Positions 7,747 through 16,389 of a DNA stretch of 64,000 nt are shown one piece after another. Position 1 is the stretch's first letter, and each line of letters opens with the position of its first letter. The stretch covers positions 4,030,001-4,094,000 of the forward strand of contig NZ_CP179203.1 in the NCBI RefSeq assembly GCF_051201625.1. The letters run 5' to 3'. This DNA comes from Shimia sp051201625 (GTDB taxonomy: Bacteria > Pseudomonadota > Alphaproteobacteria > Rhodobacterales > Rhodobacteraceae). The notes below the pieces were generated by a model. The model saw nothing but the letters and a program-made list of their open reading frames with translations. It searched no databases and was not told the DNA's origin. The position numbers and the translations under genes were made by a program.

Positions 7747-8556
7747 TTATTGACTGCCATTGAATTGGAAAAGTTGTTCACCAAGCAATTTATATCCATT
7801 GATTAGATTTTTGGCCCGGTCGCTGACTAGCCAATTGCCAAGAACCTCGGCTTGCTCCGAATTGACGTGATCGTGCTTAGCTTGGTTCACCGGCAAATAA
7901 GCATACTGGTTGAACAGCAAAGTGTCCCCTGCGTAGAGCAGCTTCAGATCACCCTTGTTGCCAAATTTCAACCAACTCGCCCTGTCAGAAATTATGTATG
8001 CGTTTAACCCGGACGCCGTGTTCAATGCAGCCCCCATTCCCGCACCCACTTCTTTGTACCATGCGATATCGCGATCTGAAGCGCCAATATTCGCCAATGA
8101 CCACAAGGCGAGCTCCTTCTTATGTGTTCCGCTATCATCTCCCCGGCTAACAAAAAGGGCCTTATTCTTCGCAATTTTCGCGACAGCGCCAACTACTGTC
8201 TCCGCCTTACTGATCCCCACTGGATCCGACGAGGGACCAATCAAAACAAAATCATTAAACATGATTTCTGTGCGCTGCGTAGCATTCCCTTCAGCAACAA
8301 AAGTCTCCTCAGAATTTTTCGAATGCACAAGAATTGCATCCACGTCCCCAGCCGCGCCAAGACGAATTGCCTGTCCAGTGCCCACGACCAATAGCTGAAC
8401 CTCCAAGTCCAGATCTTTTTTGATTTCCGGAATTAGGACATCAGCTAGACCTGAATTATGAAACGAGGTCGTTACTGCCAATTTCATCTGATCTGCTGTC
8501 GCTGCGACGGCAAGACAAATCACGGCACAAGCTGTAAAAAATATTCTGGACATCAT
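7747..8556 (-). CDS. tupA: Tungstate ABC transporter substrate-binding protein
   Basis: A 269-residue periplasmic binding protein. The signal peptide covers residues 1-21 (ending AVAATA), and the mature part begins DQMKLAVTTSFHNSGL, the oxyanion-binding start typical of TupA (TTTS..SGL). VGTGQAIRLGAAGDVDAILVH and FVSRGDDSGTHKKE are further family signatures; the latter provides oxyanion contacts. TupA binds tungstate with very high affinity, which fits the formate dehydrogenase genes nearby. The start overlaps the upstream ATPase gene by four bases. Molybdate or another oxyanion cannot be excluded, but the sequence pattern favours tungstate. Confidence 0.9.
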   Translation of the reverse strand: MMSRIFFTACAVICLAVAATADQMKLAVTTSFHNSGLADVLIPEIKKDLDLEVQLLVVGTGQAIRLGAAGDVDAILVHSKNSEETFVAEGNATQRTEIMFNDFVLIGPSSDPVGISKAETVVGAVAKIAKNKALFVSRGDDSGTHKKELALWSLANIGASDRDIAWYKEVGAGMGAALNTASGLNAYIISDRASWLKFGNKGDLKLLYAGDTLLFNQYAYLPVNQAKHDHVNSEQAEVLGNWLVSDRAKNLINGYKLLGEQLFQFNGSQ

Positions 8557-9272
8557 TCAACAATATCACCCCGAACAAATGCGCGGGCTTCCCGAGTTTG
8601 AGGATCAGAAAAAAATAAAGGTGCCAGCGCGGCCTCATGAACTTTACCGCGATAGATGAACAAGACGTCACGAGCAAGACGCCGCGCTTGTCCGATGTCA
8701 TGAGTAGCCATGACAATGCGTGTACCATTTTCATAAGCAGCAAGTACAAGATCTTCAAGTTCACGCGTCGCACGACCATCAAGATTGGCACAAGGTTCAT
8801 CGAGAAAGAGAATGTCCGGGTCTCGGATCAGGGCGCGAGCCAAGGCTAGCTTTTGTCGCTCACCGCCAGACAAAACTGGAGCTTGCTTATCTGCGCTATC
8901 CGACAGTCCAACCCGATCAAGCCAATCAATCGCCTTTTGGCGGGCTAACCTACGATCGACACCGTGCACGAGCAAAGGGTAAGCAACATTGTCGATCGCT
9001 TTACGGCGCATCATAATTGGAGTTTGAAAAACAAAAGACTGGCGTTTGCGTGCTTCTGGCTCGCTGACTTGCCAATGAATTGAGCCCCCAGAAACACGTT
9101 CCATCCCATGCAGCAAACGCAATAGGGTACTTTTCCCTGCACCGTTTGGCCCCATGATAACGGTAAGCCCTGTCGGAGCCAAAGTCAGCGTCACCGGGCC
9201 AATTAATACTTTTCGACCACGTCTGACGGAAGCGTTTTTTACAATTAGTGGGAGAATTGGGGGCTCTACCAT
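8553..9272 (-). CDS. tupC: Tungstate ABC transporter ATP-binding protein
   Basis: A 239-residue ABC ATPase with Walker A GPNGAGKST near residue 40, ABC signature LSGGERQKLALARAL near 137, Walker B DILFLDEPCANLD near 158 and a switch histidine in MATHD near 190. It is a compact single-domain ATPase without the C-terminal regulatory TOBE domain found in ModC. It overlaps the permease gene by seven bases and tupA by four, so the order of transcription is permease, ATPase, binding protein. Energises tungstate import with TupB. Confidence 0.9.
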   Translation of the reverse strand: MVEPPILPLIVKNASVRRGRKVLIGPVTLTLAPTGLTVIMGPNGAGKSTLLRLLHGMERVSGGSIHWQVSEPEARKRQSFVFQTPIMMRRKAIDNVAYPLLVHGVDRRLARQKAIDWLDRVGLSDSADKQAPVLSGGERQKLALARALIRDPDILFLDEPCANLDGRATRELEDLVLAAYENGTRIVMATHDIGQARRLARDVLFIYRGKVHEAALAPLFFSDPQTREARAFVRGDIVE

Positions 9273-9970
9273 CTTCCGCTCACCTCAGTTTTAGACAAAC
9301 TGTGAATGATTAAGTTTACTAATACGGCCAATCCAATCAGTATAAAGCCCAGCGCCAGCGCAAGTGAAAAATTCCCCTTACCCGTCTCTAGCGCAATTGC
9401 GGTCGTAAGAACACGAGTGGCGTGGTCAATATTTCCACCCACAATCATAATTGCACCAACCTCTCCAATGCCTCGTCCGAAACCTGCCAGCGACGCAGTC
9501 AACAAAGCACGCCGTCCGTCCCACAACAGTGTTGCTATCCGCTGGTTGCGTGAAGTGTTCACAGAAATTAATAAATCATGGTATTCTGCCCATAATTCGC
9601 GGATGGCCTGATGCGCGATTGATGCAACAAGCGGTGTTAAAATAATGACCTGTGCGATGATCATTGAAGTAGGTGTGAATAGAAGACCAAAAACGCCAAA
9701 CGGCCCGGATCGGGACAGCATCAAGTAAACGATGAGACCAACCACAACTGGCGGCAAACCCATTAGTGCATTAAGCGTGGCAATAACAAAACGTCTATAA
9801 CGAAATCTACGCACGGCCATCCAACAGCCTAATGGCAGGCCAATAAGAGAAGCGGCAGCGACGGCGGTCAATGTCACACGCAAAGACATCAACGAAATCT
9901 CCATGAGATCCCGATCCAATGAAAAAACGAGGTAGGCGGCTTGTCGTAAACCTTCCAAAATTTCGTTCAT
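9266..9970 (-). CDS. tupB: Tungstate ABC transporter permease
   Basis: A 234-residue inner-membrane permease with about five or six hydrophobic helices. LMGLPPVVVGLIVYLMLSR and the cytoplasmic EAA-like loop SLAGFGRGIGEVGAIMIVGGNI identify the binding-protein-dependent permease family; this pattern is close to TupB. The start at 9970 (MNEILEGLRQ) is preferred to an upstream TTG because it matches the usual N-terminus and has an AGAGGA site about a dozen bases upstream. First gene of the minus-strand tup operon; it overlaps tupC by seven bases. Confidence 0.87.
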   Translation of the reverse strand: MNEILEGLRQAAYLVFSLDRDLMEISLMSLRVTLTAVAAASLIGLPLGCWMAVRRFRYRRFVIATLNALMGLPPVVVGLIVYLMLSRSGPFGVFGLLFTPTSMIIAQVIILTPLVASIAHQAIRELWAEYHDLLISVNTSRNQRIATLLWDGRRALLTASLAGFGRGIGEVGAIMIVGGNIDHATRVLTTAIALETGKGNFSLALALGFILIGLAVLVNLIIHSLSKTEVSGRW

Positions 9971-10377
9971 GCTTTTGGTAGACCATCCTCTTCGCGCGTA
10001 CAAAACTTATCGCGCTCACACCAATTCGGAGGAGGTGGAGGAACGCAAAATTTTCTCTTTTGTTATTGATCGTTACATTTTTCGGGTTTGACAAGGCTGT
10101 ATGAGTGAAACGGAGTGGGCAAATACTTTCGCAGGATGCGGCGAAGCCATTTGCCTTTCGTCTGACATCAAGGCTCATACAACTAAAAAGCGCATGATCA
10201 GCAATCAGTGTAGGTTAGAGTCTTAAAACACCCCCGCACCAAAATGTTATCTAGTACCTTATCACTTGGACAAGATCGACAGTAGTCGACGCGAATAGGA
10301 AAATAGTGCTTGGCGATATTATGCACATCATGCAATGAATTAGCATCATATTGCCAATGGCTATTTAGGAGGTAGAC
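9971..10377. promoter_or_regulatory. Divergent intergenic region between tup operon and box-island TRAP gene
   Basis: About 400 bases without a gene. The right end holds the box-type operator listed separately and a strong AGGAGG ribosome site for the TRAP gene. The left part should hold the tup promoter. I see no recognisable molybdenum-cofactor riboswitch and no clear ModE-type palindrome here. Confidence 0.5.
10322..10354. promoter_or_regulatory. Putative BoxR operator upstream of the TRAP binding protein
   Basis: GCATCATATTGC at 10343-10354 is a perfect GCA-N6-TGC element with an AT-rich centre, 24 bases before the start codon. Next to it GCACATCATGC at 10323-10333 has the same half-sites with a five-base centre. 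Identical half-sites recur at the benzoate-CoA ligase, boxC and boxR promoters. Assignment to BoxR is inference from shared occurrence. Confidence 0.6.
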
Positions 10378-11421
10378 ATGACCAGTCGCAGAACAGTTCT
10401 GAACCTACTTGGCGGCGCTGCCGCCGTTGTGATGACCACTGGAGCCGCTATGGCCCAAGAAGTCACTTTGCGCATGCACCAGTTCCTGCCACCACAAGCC
10501 AACGTCCCCAAATTGATTTTGGACGTGTGGGCTGACGCCGTTGAAAAAGATTCAGGCGGCACAATAAAAATCGAACGGTACCCATCGATGCAACTTGGCG
10601 GTAAGCCACCAGAGTTGATGGATCAAGCGATTGATGGCGTGGCGGATATTACCTGGACAGTAGTAGGTTATACTCCAGGCCGTTATCCATCAACAGAGGT
10701 CTTTGAACTTCCATTCATGGTAGACGATGCTCGTGCAGCCTCTTACGCATATTGGAAAATGTTCGATGCGAACATGAAGGATACAGAGTTCAAAAACGTT
10801 CATATTCTTGGCACTTGGGTGCATGGACCCGGCATGTTTCACACTAACAAGCCAATCGCGCAACCGTCAGACCTTCAAGGCATGAAAATCCGTGGTGGTT
10901 CGCGGCTTGTAAACGAACTTCTGACTCTGACGGGCGCAACACCGGTTGGAATGCCAGTTCCAGCAGTACCAGAGGGGCTGTCCAAGGGTGTAATCGACGG
11001 TACCACCATCCCATGGGAAGTTACCGCAGCGCTTAAAGTACCTGAGCTGGTAGAAAACCACACCGAGTTTGAAGGACCCGCACTTTACACGTTAACCTTT
11101 GTGCTGGCGATGAACAAAGCTCGATACGAGTCGCTTTCGGATGATATGAAAGCAGCCATAGACAAGAACTCTGGCCTCGATTTCTCCGTTTTCGCCGGTG
11201 GCACGCAGGCAGATGCCGACGGACCTGCGCGTGAACTGGCCGTGAAACGTGGTAACAATATCATCACAGTTTCGGAAGAAGAAGCCAAGGAATGGGGCGC
11301 TGTTGTGCAGCCAATCTTTGACACTTGGATCGCCGACATGGCGAAGCGTGGCTTAGACGGCCAAGCAATGATCAATGAGGCCAAAATGCTTATGGACGAG
11401 TACAAGAAAAATAACATGTAA
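10378..11421 (+). CDS. TRAP transporter solute-binding protein (DctP family)
   Basis: A 347-residue periplasmic binding protein with a signal peptide (SRRTVLNLLGGAAAVVMTTGAAMA, residues 3-26; the double arginine may make it a Tat signal). The mature protein starts EVTLRMHQFLPPQ and contains QLGGKPPELMDQAIDGVADI and GMKIRGGSRLVNELLTLTGA, which carries the conserved arginine of TRAP binding proteins that pairs with a substrate carboxylate. A strong AGGAGG precedes the start and a terminator follows directly, so it is transcribed alone. No DctQ or DctM permease gene is present nearby. The shared operator and location suggest an aromatic acid such as benzoate as ligand; this is inference. Confidence 0.9.
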   Translation: MTSRRTVLNLLGGAAAVVMTTGAAMAQEVTLRMHQFLPPQANVPKLILDVWADAVEKDSGGTIKIERYPSMQLGGKPPELMDQAIDGVADITWTVVGYTPGRYPSTEVFELPFMVDDARAASYAYWKMFDANMKDTEFKNVHILGTWVHGPGMFHTNKPIAQPSDLQGMKIRGGSRLVNELLTLTGATPVGMPVPAVPEGLSKGVIDGTTIPWEVTAALKVPELVENHTEFEGPALYTLTFVLAMNKARYESLSDDMKAAIDKNSGLDFSVFAGGTQADADGPARELAVKRGNNIITVSEEEAKEWGAVVQPIFDTWIADMAKRGLDGQAMINEAKMLMDEYKKNNM

Positions 11422-11444
11422 GACTGCTTCTCCTTATCCAATTT

Positions 11445-11475
11445 AGGGCCGGAGCGGTTGCTACGGCCCTTTTTT
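11445..11475 (+). terminator. Rho-independent terminator after the TRAP binding protein gene
   Basis: AGGGCCG at 11445-11451 pairs with CGGCCCT at 11464-11470 around a 12-base loop, followed by six T. It lies 24 bases after the stop codon and isolates the gene from the downstream ligase. Confidence 0.88.
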
Positions 11476-11559
11476 GTTGCCCACCAAGTAGAACAAAACC
11501 TGCGCTCCTGTCCTAGGTGATTAGCTCATTGGGACTTTCCAGTCTTACGTAGAAATATT

Positions 11560-11646
11560 GCACTATTATGCTTGTTGCTAAAATTTAGGTACCATCAAGG
11601 CTTATCTCATGCATTATTAAGCATAACTAAACCTGCATTTCGTTGC
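11560..11646. promoter_or_regulatory. Putative BoxR operator cluster upstream of benzoate-CoA ligase
   Basis: Three copies of the box-island element: GCACTATTATGC at 11560-11571 (perfect half-sites), GCATTATTAAGC at 11611-11622 (one mismatch, but inside a longer ATGC-N8-GCAT palindrome at 11610-11625 or so), and GCATTTCGTTGC at 11635-11646 (perfect half-sites, less AT-rich centre). The first two centres are 51 bases apart, about five helical turns. The ligase start is at 11684. Confidence 0.65.
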
Positions 11647-11683
11647 CAAAAACTGCCAGGTTCACCGAAAGGAAGGACAGTTC

Positions 11684-13216
11684 ATGTTAGTGAATGAGAA
11701 CGCAGCGCTCTATTTTGTCGACCGACACATCAGTGAAGGACGCAGTAGCAAGGTTGCCTTCCGTGAGGCTGATGGCGCTCAACGTGCGCTCACCTATGGG
11801 CAACTGGCGGAAGATTCGGGAAGATTTGCGGGTGCACTCCATGCCCACGGAGTTCGCCGCGAGGAACGCATCGCCATGATTGTGCGCGATCAAATCGAAT
11901 TCCCCGTCATCTTTTGGGGGGCAATTAAGGCAGGTATGATCCCGGTACCGATCAACACGATGCTTTCGGCCAACCTCTATGGGGCAATCCTGTCGGACAG
12001 CCGTGCTTCGGTTCTGGTGATCTCAGAGCAGATGTGGGCAACGGTCCAACCCGCATTAAAGGAAAATACCTTTCTGCGCGCAGTTTTAGTCATTGGCGAC
12101 GCACCGGAGGGAACCGTAAACTATAAAACTTTCTCAAAGGACGCGGACGTCATCGAAACCGTTCAGGCTAACGGCGATGAATTGGCTTTCTGGCTTTACA
12201 GTTCTGGATCGACCGGAGCGCCCAAAGGTGTGCGACACGTTCATTCCAGCCTGAAAGCAACCGCCGAGACGTTTGGCGCAAAAGTGCTGGGCATCCGGGA
12301 AAGCGATGTAATGTTTTCTGTCGCAAAGATGTTCTTCGCTTACGGTTTGGGCAACGCCATGTCCTTTCCCATGGCAGTTGGCGCGACCACGATCATTCTT
12401 GGAGGGCGGCCAACCCCAAACGGTGTTTTTGAGGTCATTTCACGGGAAAAACCAAGCCTTTTTTGTGGCGTGCCCACACTGTTTGCCGCTTTGGTCGCAG
12501 AGCAGGAACTGAAGGGAACGACGCCAGTTCACACAATCCGCCTATGTACCAGTGCCGGGGAAGCATTACCGCGCGACATTGGCGAGCGTTGGCAAAGCCT
12601 ATGGGGCTGTGAAATTGTTGATGGCGTTGGGTCAACCGAAATGCTTCACATATTTCTGTCAAATCGCCCCGGCGATATCCAATATGGTACGTCTGGATTG
12701 CCAGTACCCGGGTACGACGTGCGCCTCGTGGACGAACACGACAATGATGTAGTTACAGGTGAGGTGGGCGAACTACTCGTGCGTGGACCATCAAGCGCGG
12801 AGGGGTATTGGAATCGTCGCGATAAAAGCATGTCGACATTTGAAGGGCGTTGGACTCGAACCGGTGATAAGTACGAATTCGATGCAAACGGACGTTTTGT
12901 GTATTGCGGGCGTACAGACGACATGTTCAAGGTATCTGGTATATGGGTTAGCCCTTTCGAAGTTGAACAAGCTTTGATTGAACACCCCACCGTTCTTGAG
13001 GCTGCCGTGGTTGCTAGGCTGGATGCTAAAAACCTCACAAAGCCAGCTGCTTTCATCGTCCTAAAAGAAGGAGCGGCCAGGCCACAGGACCAGGAACTTA
13101 AAGAATTTGTCAAAGACAAAATTGGCATGTGGAAATACCCACGTTGGATCGACATTTTGGAAGACCTTCCAAAGACTGCGACGGGTAAGATTCAACGGTT
13201 CCAGCTGAGGGATTAG
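11684..13216 (+). CDS. bclA: Benzoate-CoA ligase family protein
   Basis: A 510-residue ANL-superfamily acyl-CoA synthetase, the usual length for benzoate-CoA ligases. The AMP-binding P-loop is YSSGSTGAPKGV near residue 171; GVGSTEMLHIF near 313 contributes to adenine and acyl recognition; TGDKYEFDANGRFVYCGRTDDMFKVSG covers the hinge (in parts, about 388-413), and the catalytic lysine is in TATGKIQR close to the C-terminus. It converts benzoate, ATP and CoA to benzoyl-CoA, AMP and pyrophosphate, the entry step of the box pathway. AAGGAAGGA precedes the start. It is followed after two bases by an alpha/beta hydrolase gene. Activity on 4-hydroxybenzoate or other benzoates cannot be ruled out from sequence. 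Confidence 0.92.
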   Translation: MLVNENAALYFVDRHISEGRSSKVAFREADGAQRALTYGQLAEDSGRFAGALHAHGVRREERIAMIVRDQIEFPVIFWGAIKAGMIPVPINTMLSANLYGAILSDSRASVLVISEQMWATVQPALKENTFLRAVLVIGDAPEGTVNYKTFSKDADVIETVQANGDELAFWLYSSGSTGAPKGVRHVHSSLKATAETFGAKVLGIRESDVMFSVAKMFFAYGLGNAMSFPMAVGATTIILGGRPTPNGVFEVISREKPSLFCGVPTLFAALVAEQELKGTTPVHTIRLCTSAGEALPRDIGERWQSLWGCEIVDGVGSTEMLHIFLSNRPGDIQYGTSGLPVPGYDVRLVDEHDNDVVTGEVGELLVRGPSSAEGYWNRRDKSMSTFEGRWTRTGDKYEFDANGRFVYCGRTDDMFKVSGIWVSPFEVEQALIEHPTVLEAAVVARLDAKNLTKPAAFIVLKEGAARPQDQELKEFVKDKIGMWKYPRWIDILEDLPKTATGKIQRFQLRD

Positions 13217-13218
13217 GC

Positions 13219-14040
13219 ATGACAGAAATTGACTGGGCTAAGGGCCAAGGACGGATTTCTGCCGGTCGAGAGTCGCTAGAATGGGCGTGTTGGGGCCCGG
13301 TGCCAGATACAGATCCTGTAATCGTCATGCTTCATGAAGGATTGGGCTGCGTTGCCATGTGGCGAGATTTTCCTGAGCAATTGGCGTTGGCGACGGGGTG
13401 TTCAGTATTCGCGTATTCGCGGGCCGGATACGGACAATCTGACCCCACCACTTTGCCTCGGCCGCTGGATTATATGACCCGAGAGGCAATCGACGTGCTA
13501 CCGGATGTTCTCAATAACATCGGCGCAGGCGCGTTCGTCCTGCTAGGGCATTCCGACGGTGCAACAATTTCGACTGAATATGCTGGGCGCGTGGCTGATT
13601 ATCGTGTGCGCGGCCTAATCCTTATAGCCCCCCATTTCTTTGCAGAAACAATCGGTTTGGCGGCTATTCGAAGGGTAAAACACGATTTTGAAACAACAAA
13701 CTTGCGTGACAGATTGGCAAATTATCACATCAATCCGGATAATGCATTTCAGGGCTGGACAAACGCATGGCTTGATCCACACTTTCAAAATTGGCACGTC
13801 GGTGAAGTGATCGATTATGTTCGCATTCCAGCACTGATTATTCAGGGTGAGCAGGATCAATACGGCACTTATGCGCAGGTCTCTGAAATTGAAAAACGAT
13901 CTTATGCGCCAGTCGATGTGGTAATGATTCCAGACTGCAAGCATGCCCCACACCTTGAGCGCCCCGAATTTACACTCAAAGCAATAAGTGAGTTTTGTGC
14001 CCGACTATTGCGTATCGATGCGGCAGGACCGCAAGATTGA
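13219..14040 (+). CDS. Alpha/beta hydrolase in the box operon
   Basis: A 273-residue alpha/beta-hydrolase fold protein. HEGLGCVAMWRDFP near residue 38 contains the oxyanion-hole HEG motif, GHSDGATIS near 114 is the nucleophile elbow with the catalytic serine, DQYGTYAQ near 213 supplies the acid and CKHAPHLERPE near 237 the histidine. It starts two bases after the ligase stop and overlaps the DUF309 gene, so it is co-expressed with the box genes. Similar hydrolases are common in box clusters. A repair thioesterase or CoA-releasing role is a reasonable inference, but the substrate is unknown. Confidence 0.85.
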   Translation: MTEIDWAKGQGRISAGRESLEWACWGPVPDTDPVIVMLHEGLGCVAMWRDFPEQLALATGCSVFAYSRAGYGQSDPTTLPRPLDYMTREAIDVLPDVLNNIGAGAFVLLGHSDGATISTEYAGRVADYRVRGLILIAPHFFAETIGLAAIRRVKHDFETTNLRDRLANYHINPDNAFQGWTNAWLDPHFQNWHVGEVIDYVRIPALIIQGEQDQYGTYAQVSEIEKRSYAPVDVVMIPDCKHAPHLERPEFTLKAISEFCARLLRIDAAGPQD

Positions 14041-14447
14041 CTTGGCGCCCGCCACATGCGTACGTGCCTGGACACAATGCAAGACACACCGAGGGTCTGT
14101 TCGATCAGTTTGGTTTTGATGCGCGCAACATTGCCTCCTCAGAGCGATGGAAGCTGGCTATTGCATGCCTTCAGGAAGGATATTTCTGGGAGGCACATGA
14201 GCTTTTTGAGCCTATTTGGTTAGCTTGCCCAGCGGGCAGCTTAGAAAAGCGGCTTACGCAGGGCCTGATCCAATTGGCTAATGCCGCTCTCAAGCGGCGC
14301 ATGCAGCGGCCCAATGCGGTGCAACGTTTGCAACAATTAGCGCGGGAATTGCTGACGTTTGATTATCATGAGTCGATGATTCTTGGATTAAACGAAGAGG
14401 CGGTCGCCCAACTGTGGCTCGATGCTTTTGATGAGAAAATGGTATAG
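14037..14447 (+). CDS. DUF309 domain protein in the box operon
   Basis: A 136-residue helical protein. The start is taken as TTG at 14037, which overlaps the hydrolase stop (TTGA) and gives the family-like opening TWRPPHAYVPGHNARHTEGL, preceded by GCAGGA. The DUF309 core follows: CLQEGYFWEAHELFEPIWLA (residues about 40-60) with the conserved W-E-x-H-E motif, which looks like a possible metal or acid-base site, and LTQGLIQLANAALKR. Function is not known. It is the third gene of the bclA-hydrolase-DUF309 unit; boxC follows after 169 bases with its own operators. Confidence 0.82.
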   Translation: MTWRPPHAYVPGHNARHTEGLFDQFGFDARNIASSERWKLAIACLQEGYFWEAHELFEPIWLACPAGSLEKRLTQGLIQLANAALKRRMQRPNAVQRLQQLARELLTFDYHESMILGLNEEAVAQLWLDAFDEKMV

Positions 14448-14462
14448 ATATTATGTATATTT

Positions 14463-14589
14463 GCATTATATTGCACATCAGCGAGCGAATTTCTGCATAT
14501 TGAGGACGAAATCAACCGATACTGGATCAAATTCGAAGCATTATTATGCATAAGTTAGTTTACCGATCCAAGCCAGCGCACTATTCTGC
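14463..14589. promoter_or_regulatory. Putative BoxR operator cluster upstream of boxC
   Basis: Three perfect GCA-N6-TGC elements: GCATTATATTGC at 14463-14474, GCATTATTATGC at 14538-14549 and GCACTATTCTGC at 14578-14589. Centre-to-centre distances are 75 and 40 bases, close to seven and four helical turns. The last site ends 27 bases before the boxC start, where it would overlap the promoter or leader. Confidence 0.7.
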
Positions 14590-14616
14590 ATCTCAATCAC
14601 ATATTCCGGGAAACGC

Positions 14617-16281
14617 ATGATGCCCAAGCTAATCGACTTTCAGACAGATCCTTCCAAATACCGGCACTGGCGCGTGGAATTCGTCGGGCCAGTGGCAAAC
14701 TTGATTATGGATGTGGATGAGGATGGCGGTTTGTTTGATGGTTATCAGTTGAAACTAAATTCTTACGATCTGGGCGTGGATATCGAGCTGGCAGACATTG
14801 TTCAGCGAATGCGGTTTGAACACCCCGAGGTTAAGGTTGTTGTGATGAAATCTGCTAAGGATCGGGTTTTCTGTGCAGGTGCCAATATTCGGATGCTCGG
14901 CATCGCAGCGCATTCTCACAAAGTAAATTTTTGTAAGTTCACGAACGAAACCCGCAACACGTTTGAAGCGGCAGAGGCTGAGTCCGGTCAAAAATACATT
15001 GCCGCAATCAAAGGTGCCTGCGCGGGTGGTGGCTACGAACTAGCTCTCGCCTGCAATCACATCATGCTTACCGATGACAGCTCGTCCTCTGTGGCATTGC
15101 CTGAAGTTCCATTGCTAGCTGTTTTGCCCGGCACCGGTGGGCTGACCCGTGTCACCGACAAGCGCAAAGTACGCCGGGATCGTGCCGATATCTTCTGCAC
15201 AATTGAAGAAGGTGTACGCGGGAAACGAGCCAAAGAGTGGCGGCTAGTCGACGAAGTTATTTCGAATGCAACTTTTGATGATATTGTTACAGCACGGGCG
15301 CAAGAATTTGCCGCCACCTCTGCAAAACCAGCAGAGGCGCAAGGTATCCTATTGTCTCCATTAACCCGCGAGATTGGAGAAAATGGGTCGCTAACATATT
15401 CGCTGGTCGAAGTAGTATTTGACAGGGTGGGTCGTACAGCAACGATCACCCTCCATGGACCTGATGGAGATGCACCAGCCGATATGGTGGCATTCTCCGC
15501 CGAAGGGGCACAAACTTATATGCTGCGACTGGCTCGAGAATTGGATGATGCCATCCTGCACCTGCGCCTGAACGAGATGGAAATTGGGCTTTTAATGTTC
15601 CGCACGCAGGGCGACAGCAACATGCTTTTGGAGCATGAACGCTTGCTGCTTGAGAATGCTGATCACTGGTTAGCAAACGAAGTGCTACATTATTGGAAAC
15701 GGACTCTAAAACGGGTAGATGTAACTTCCCGGTCAATGGCCGCGCTGGTCGAACACGGATCTTGCTTTGCAGGCATCCTCGCCGAGCTTCTATTTGCCGT
15801 GGATCGCTCGTACATGATGGAAGACGAATTCGAAGGCGACAACCGCCCCATGGCTACTGTCATATTGAGCCCAGCTAACTTCGGTGCGATGACCATGGGC
15901 AATGGTCTGACACGGCTGACAACCCGTTTTCTAGGCGAACCAGAAAACGTGGATGCCGCTCACGACGCTTTAGGCGATGAGCTGAATGCCGTCGACGCGG
16001 ACGATCTCGGCCTGGTTACCGAAATCCTAGATGACATCGATTGGGAAGATGAGATACGCATCTTCGCTGAAGAGCGCGCATCCTTTAGCCCGGACGCAAT
16101 GACCGGCCTCGAGGCCAACCTGCGCTTTGCAGGTCCCGAGACAATGGAAACCCGGATCTTTGGTCGCCTGACGGCTTGGCAAAATTGGATTTTCAACCGC
16201 CCTAACGCCGTTGGTGAAGAAGGCGCATTGCAGCGATACGGCAGTGGCGTGCGCGGCAAGTACAACATGGAACGTGTGTAA
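14617..16281 (+). CDS. boxC: Benzoyl-CoA-dihydrodiol lyase BoxC
   Basis: A 554-residue member of the crotonase superfamily, matching the usual length of BoxC. The N-terminal half carries oxyanion-hole motifs: FCAGANIRMLG near residue 87 and KGACAGGGYELALACN near 132. The C-terminal half is a second crotonase-like repeat (HGSCFAGILAELLFAVDR near 380). BoxC opens 2,3-dihydrodiol or 2,3-epoxybenzoyl-CoA with water to give 3,4-dehydroadipyl-CoA semialdehyde and formate. It is cytoplasmic. Start: two ATG codons in tandem (14617 and 14620) after a CCGGGAAA site. It is followed by boxB after 108 bases. Confidence 0.96.
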   Translation: MMPKLIDFQTDPSKYRHWRVEFVGPVANLIMDVDEDGGLFDGYQLKLNSYDLGVDIELADIVQRMRFEHPEVKVVVMKSAKDRVFCAGANIRMLGIAAHSHKVNFCKFTNETRNTFEAAEAESGQKYIAAIKGACAGGGYELALACNHIMLTDDSSSSVALPEVPLLAVLPGTGGLTRVTDKRKVRRDRADIFCTIEEGVRGKRAKEWRLVDEVISNATFDDIVTARAQEFAATSAKPAEAQGILLSPLTREIGENGSLTYSLVEVVFDRVGRTATITLHGPDGDAPADMVAFSAEGAQTYMLRLARELDDAILHLRLNEMEIGLLMFRTQGDSNMLLEHERLLLENADHWLANEVLHYWKRTLKRVDVTSRSMAALVEHGSCFAGILAELLFAVDRSYMMEDEFEGDNRPMATVILSPANFGAMTMGNGLTRLTTRFLGEPENVDAAHDALGDELNAVDADDLGLVTEILDDIDWEDEIRIFAEERASFSPDAMTGLEANLRFAGPETMETRIFGRLTAWQNWIFNRPNAVGEEGALQRYGSGVRGKYNMERV

Positions 16282-16389
16282 ATTTATTAAATTGCCGGGC
16301 CACGACCCGGTCTTCGGACACCGACCCGTTTCGGTACCGACGTCAAGACGCAGGCCCGGCCCTCAGCCCGGCACATCGGAGGAAAACCA
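16282..16389 (+). other. GC-rich boxC-boxB spacer with hairpin
   Basis: CCGGG at 16295-16299 can pair with CCCGG at 16306-16310, and several further GGCCCGG/CCGGGC blocks lie in the next 60 bases, well above the GC level of the surrounding genes. There is no T-run, so this is not a terminator. It may stabilise or tune the boxCB message. The boxB ribosome site GGAGG is at its right end. Confidence 0.4.
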
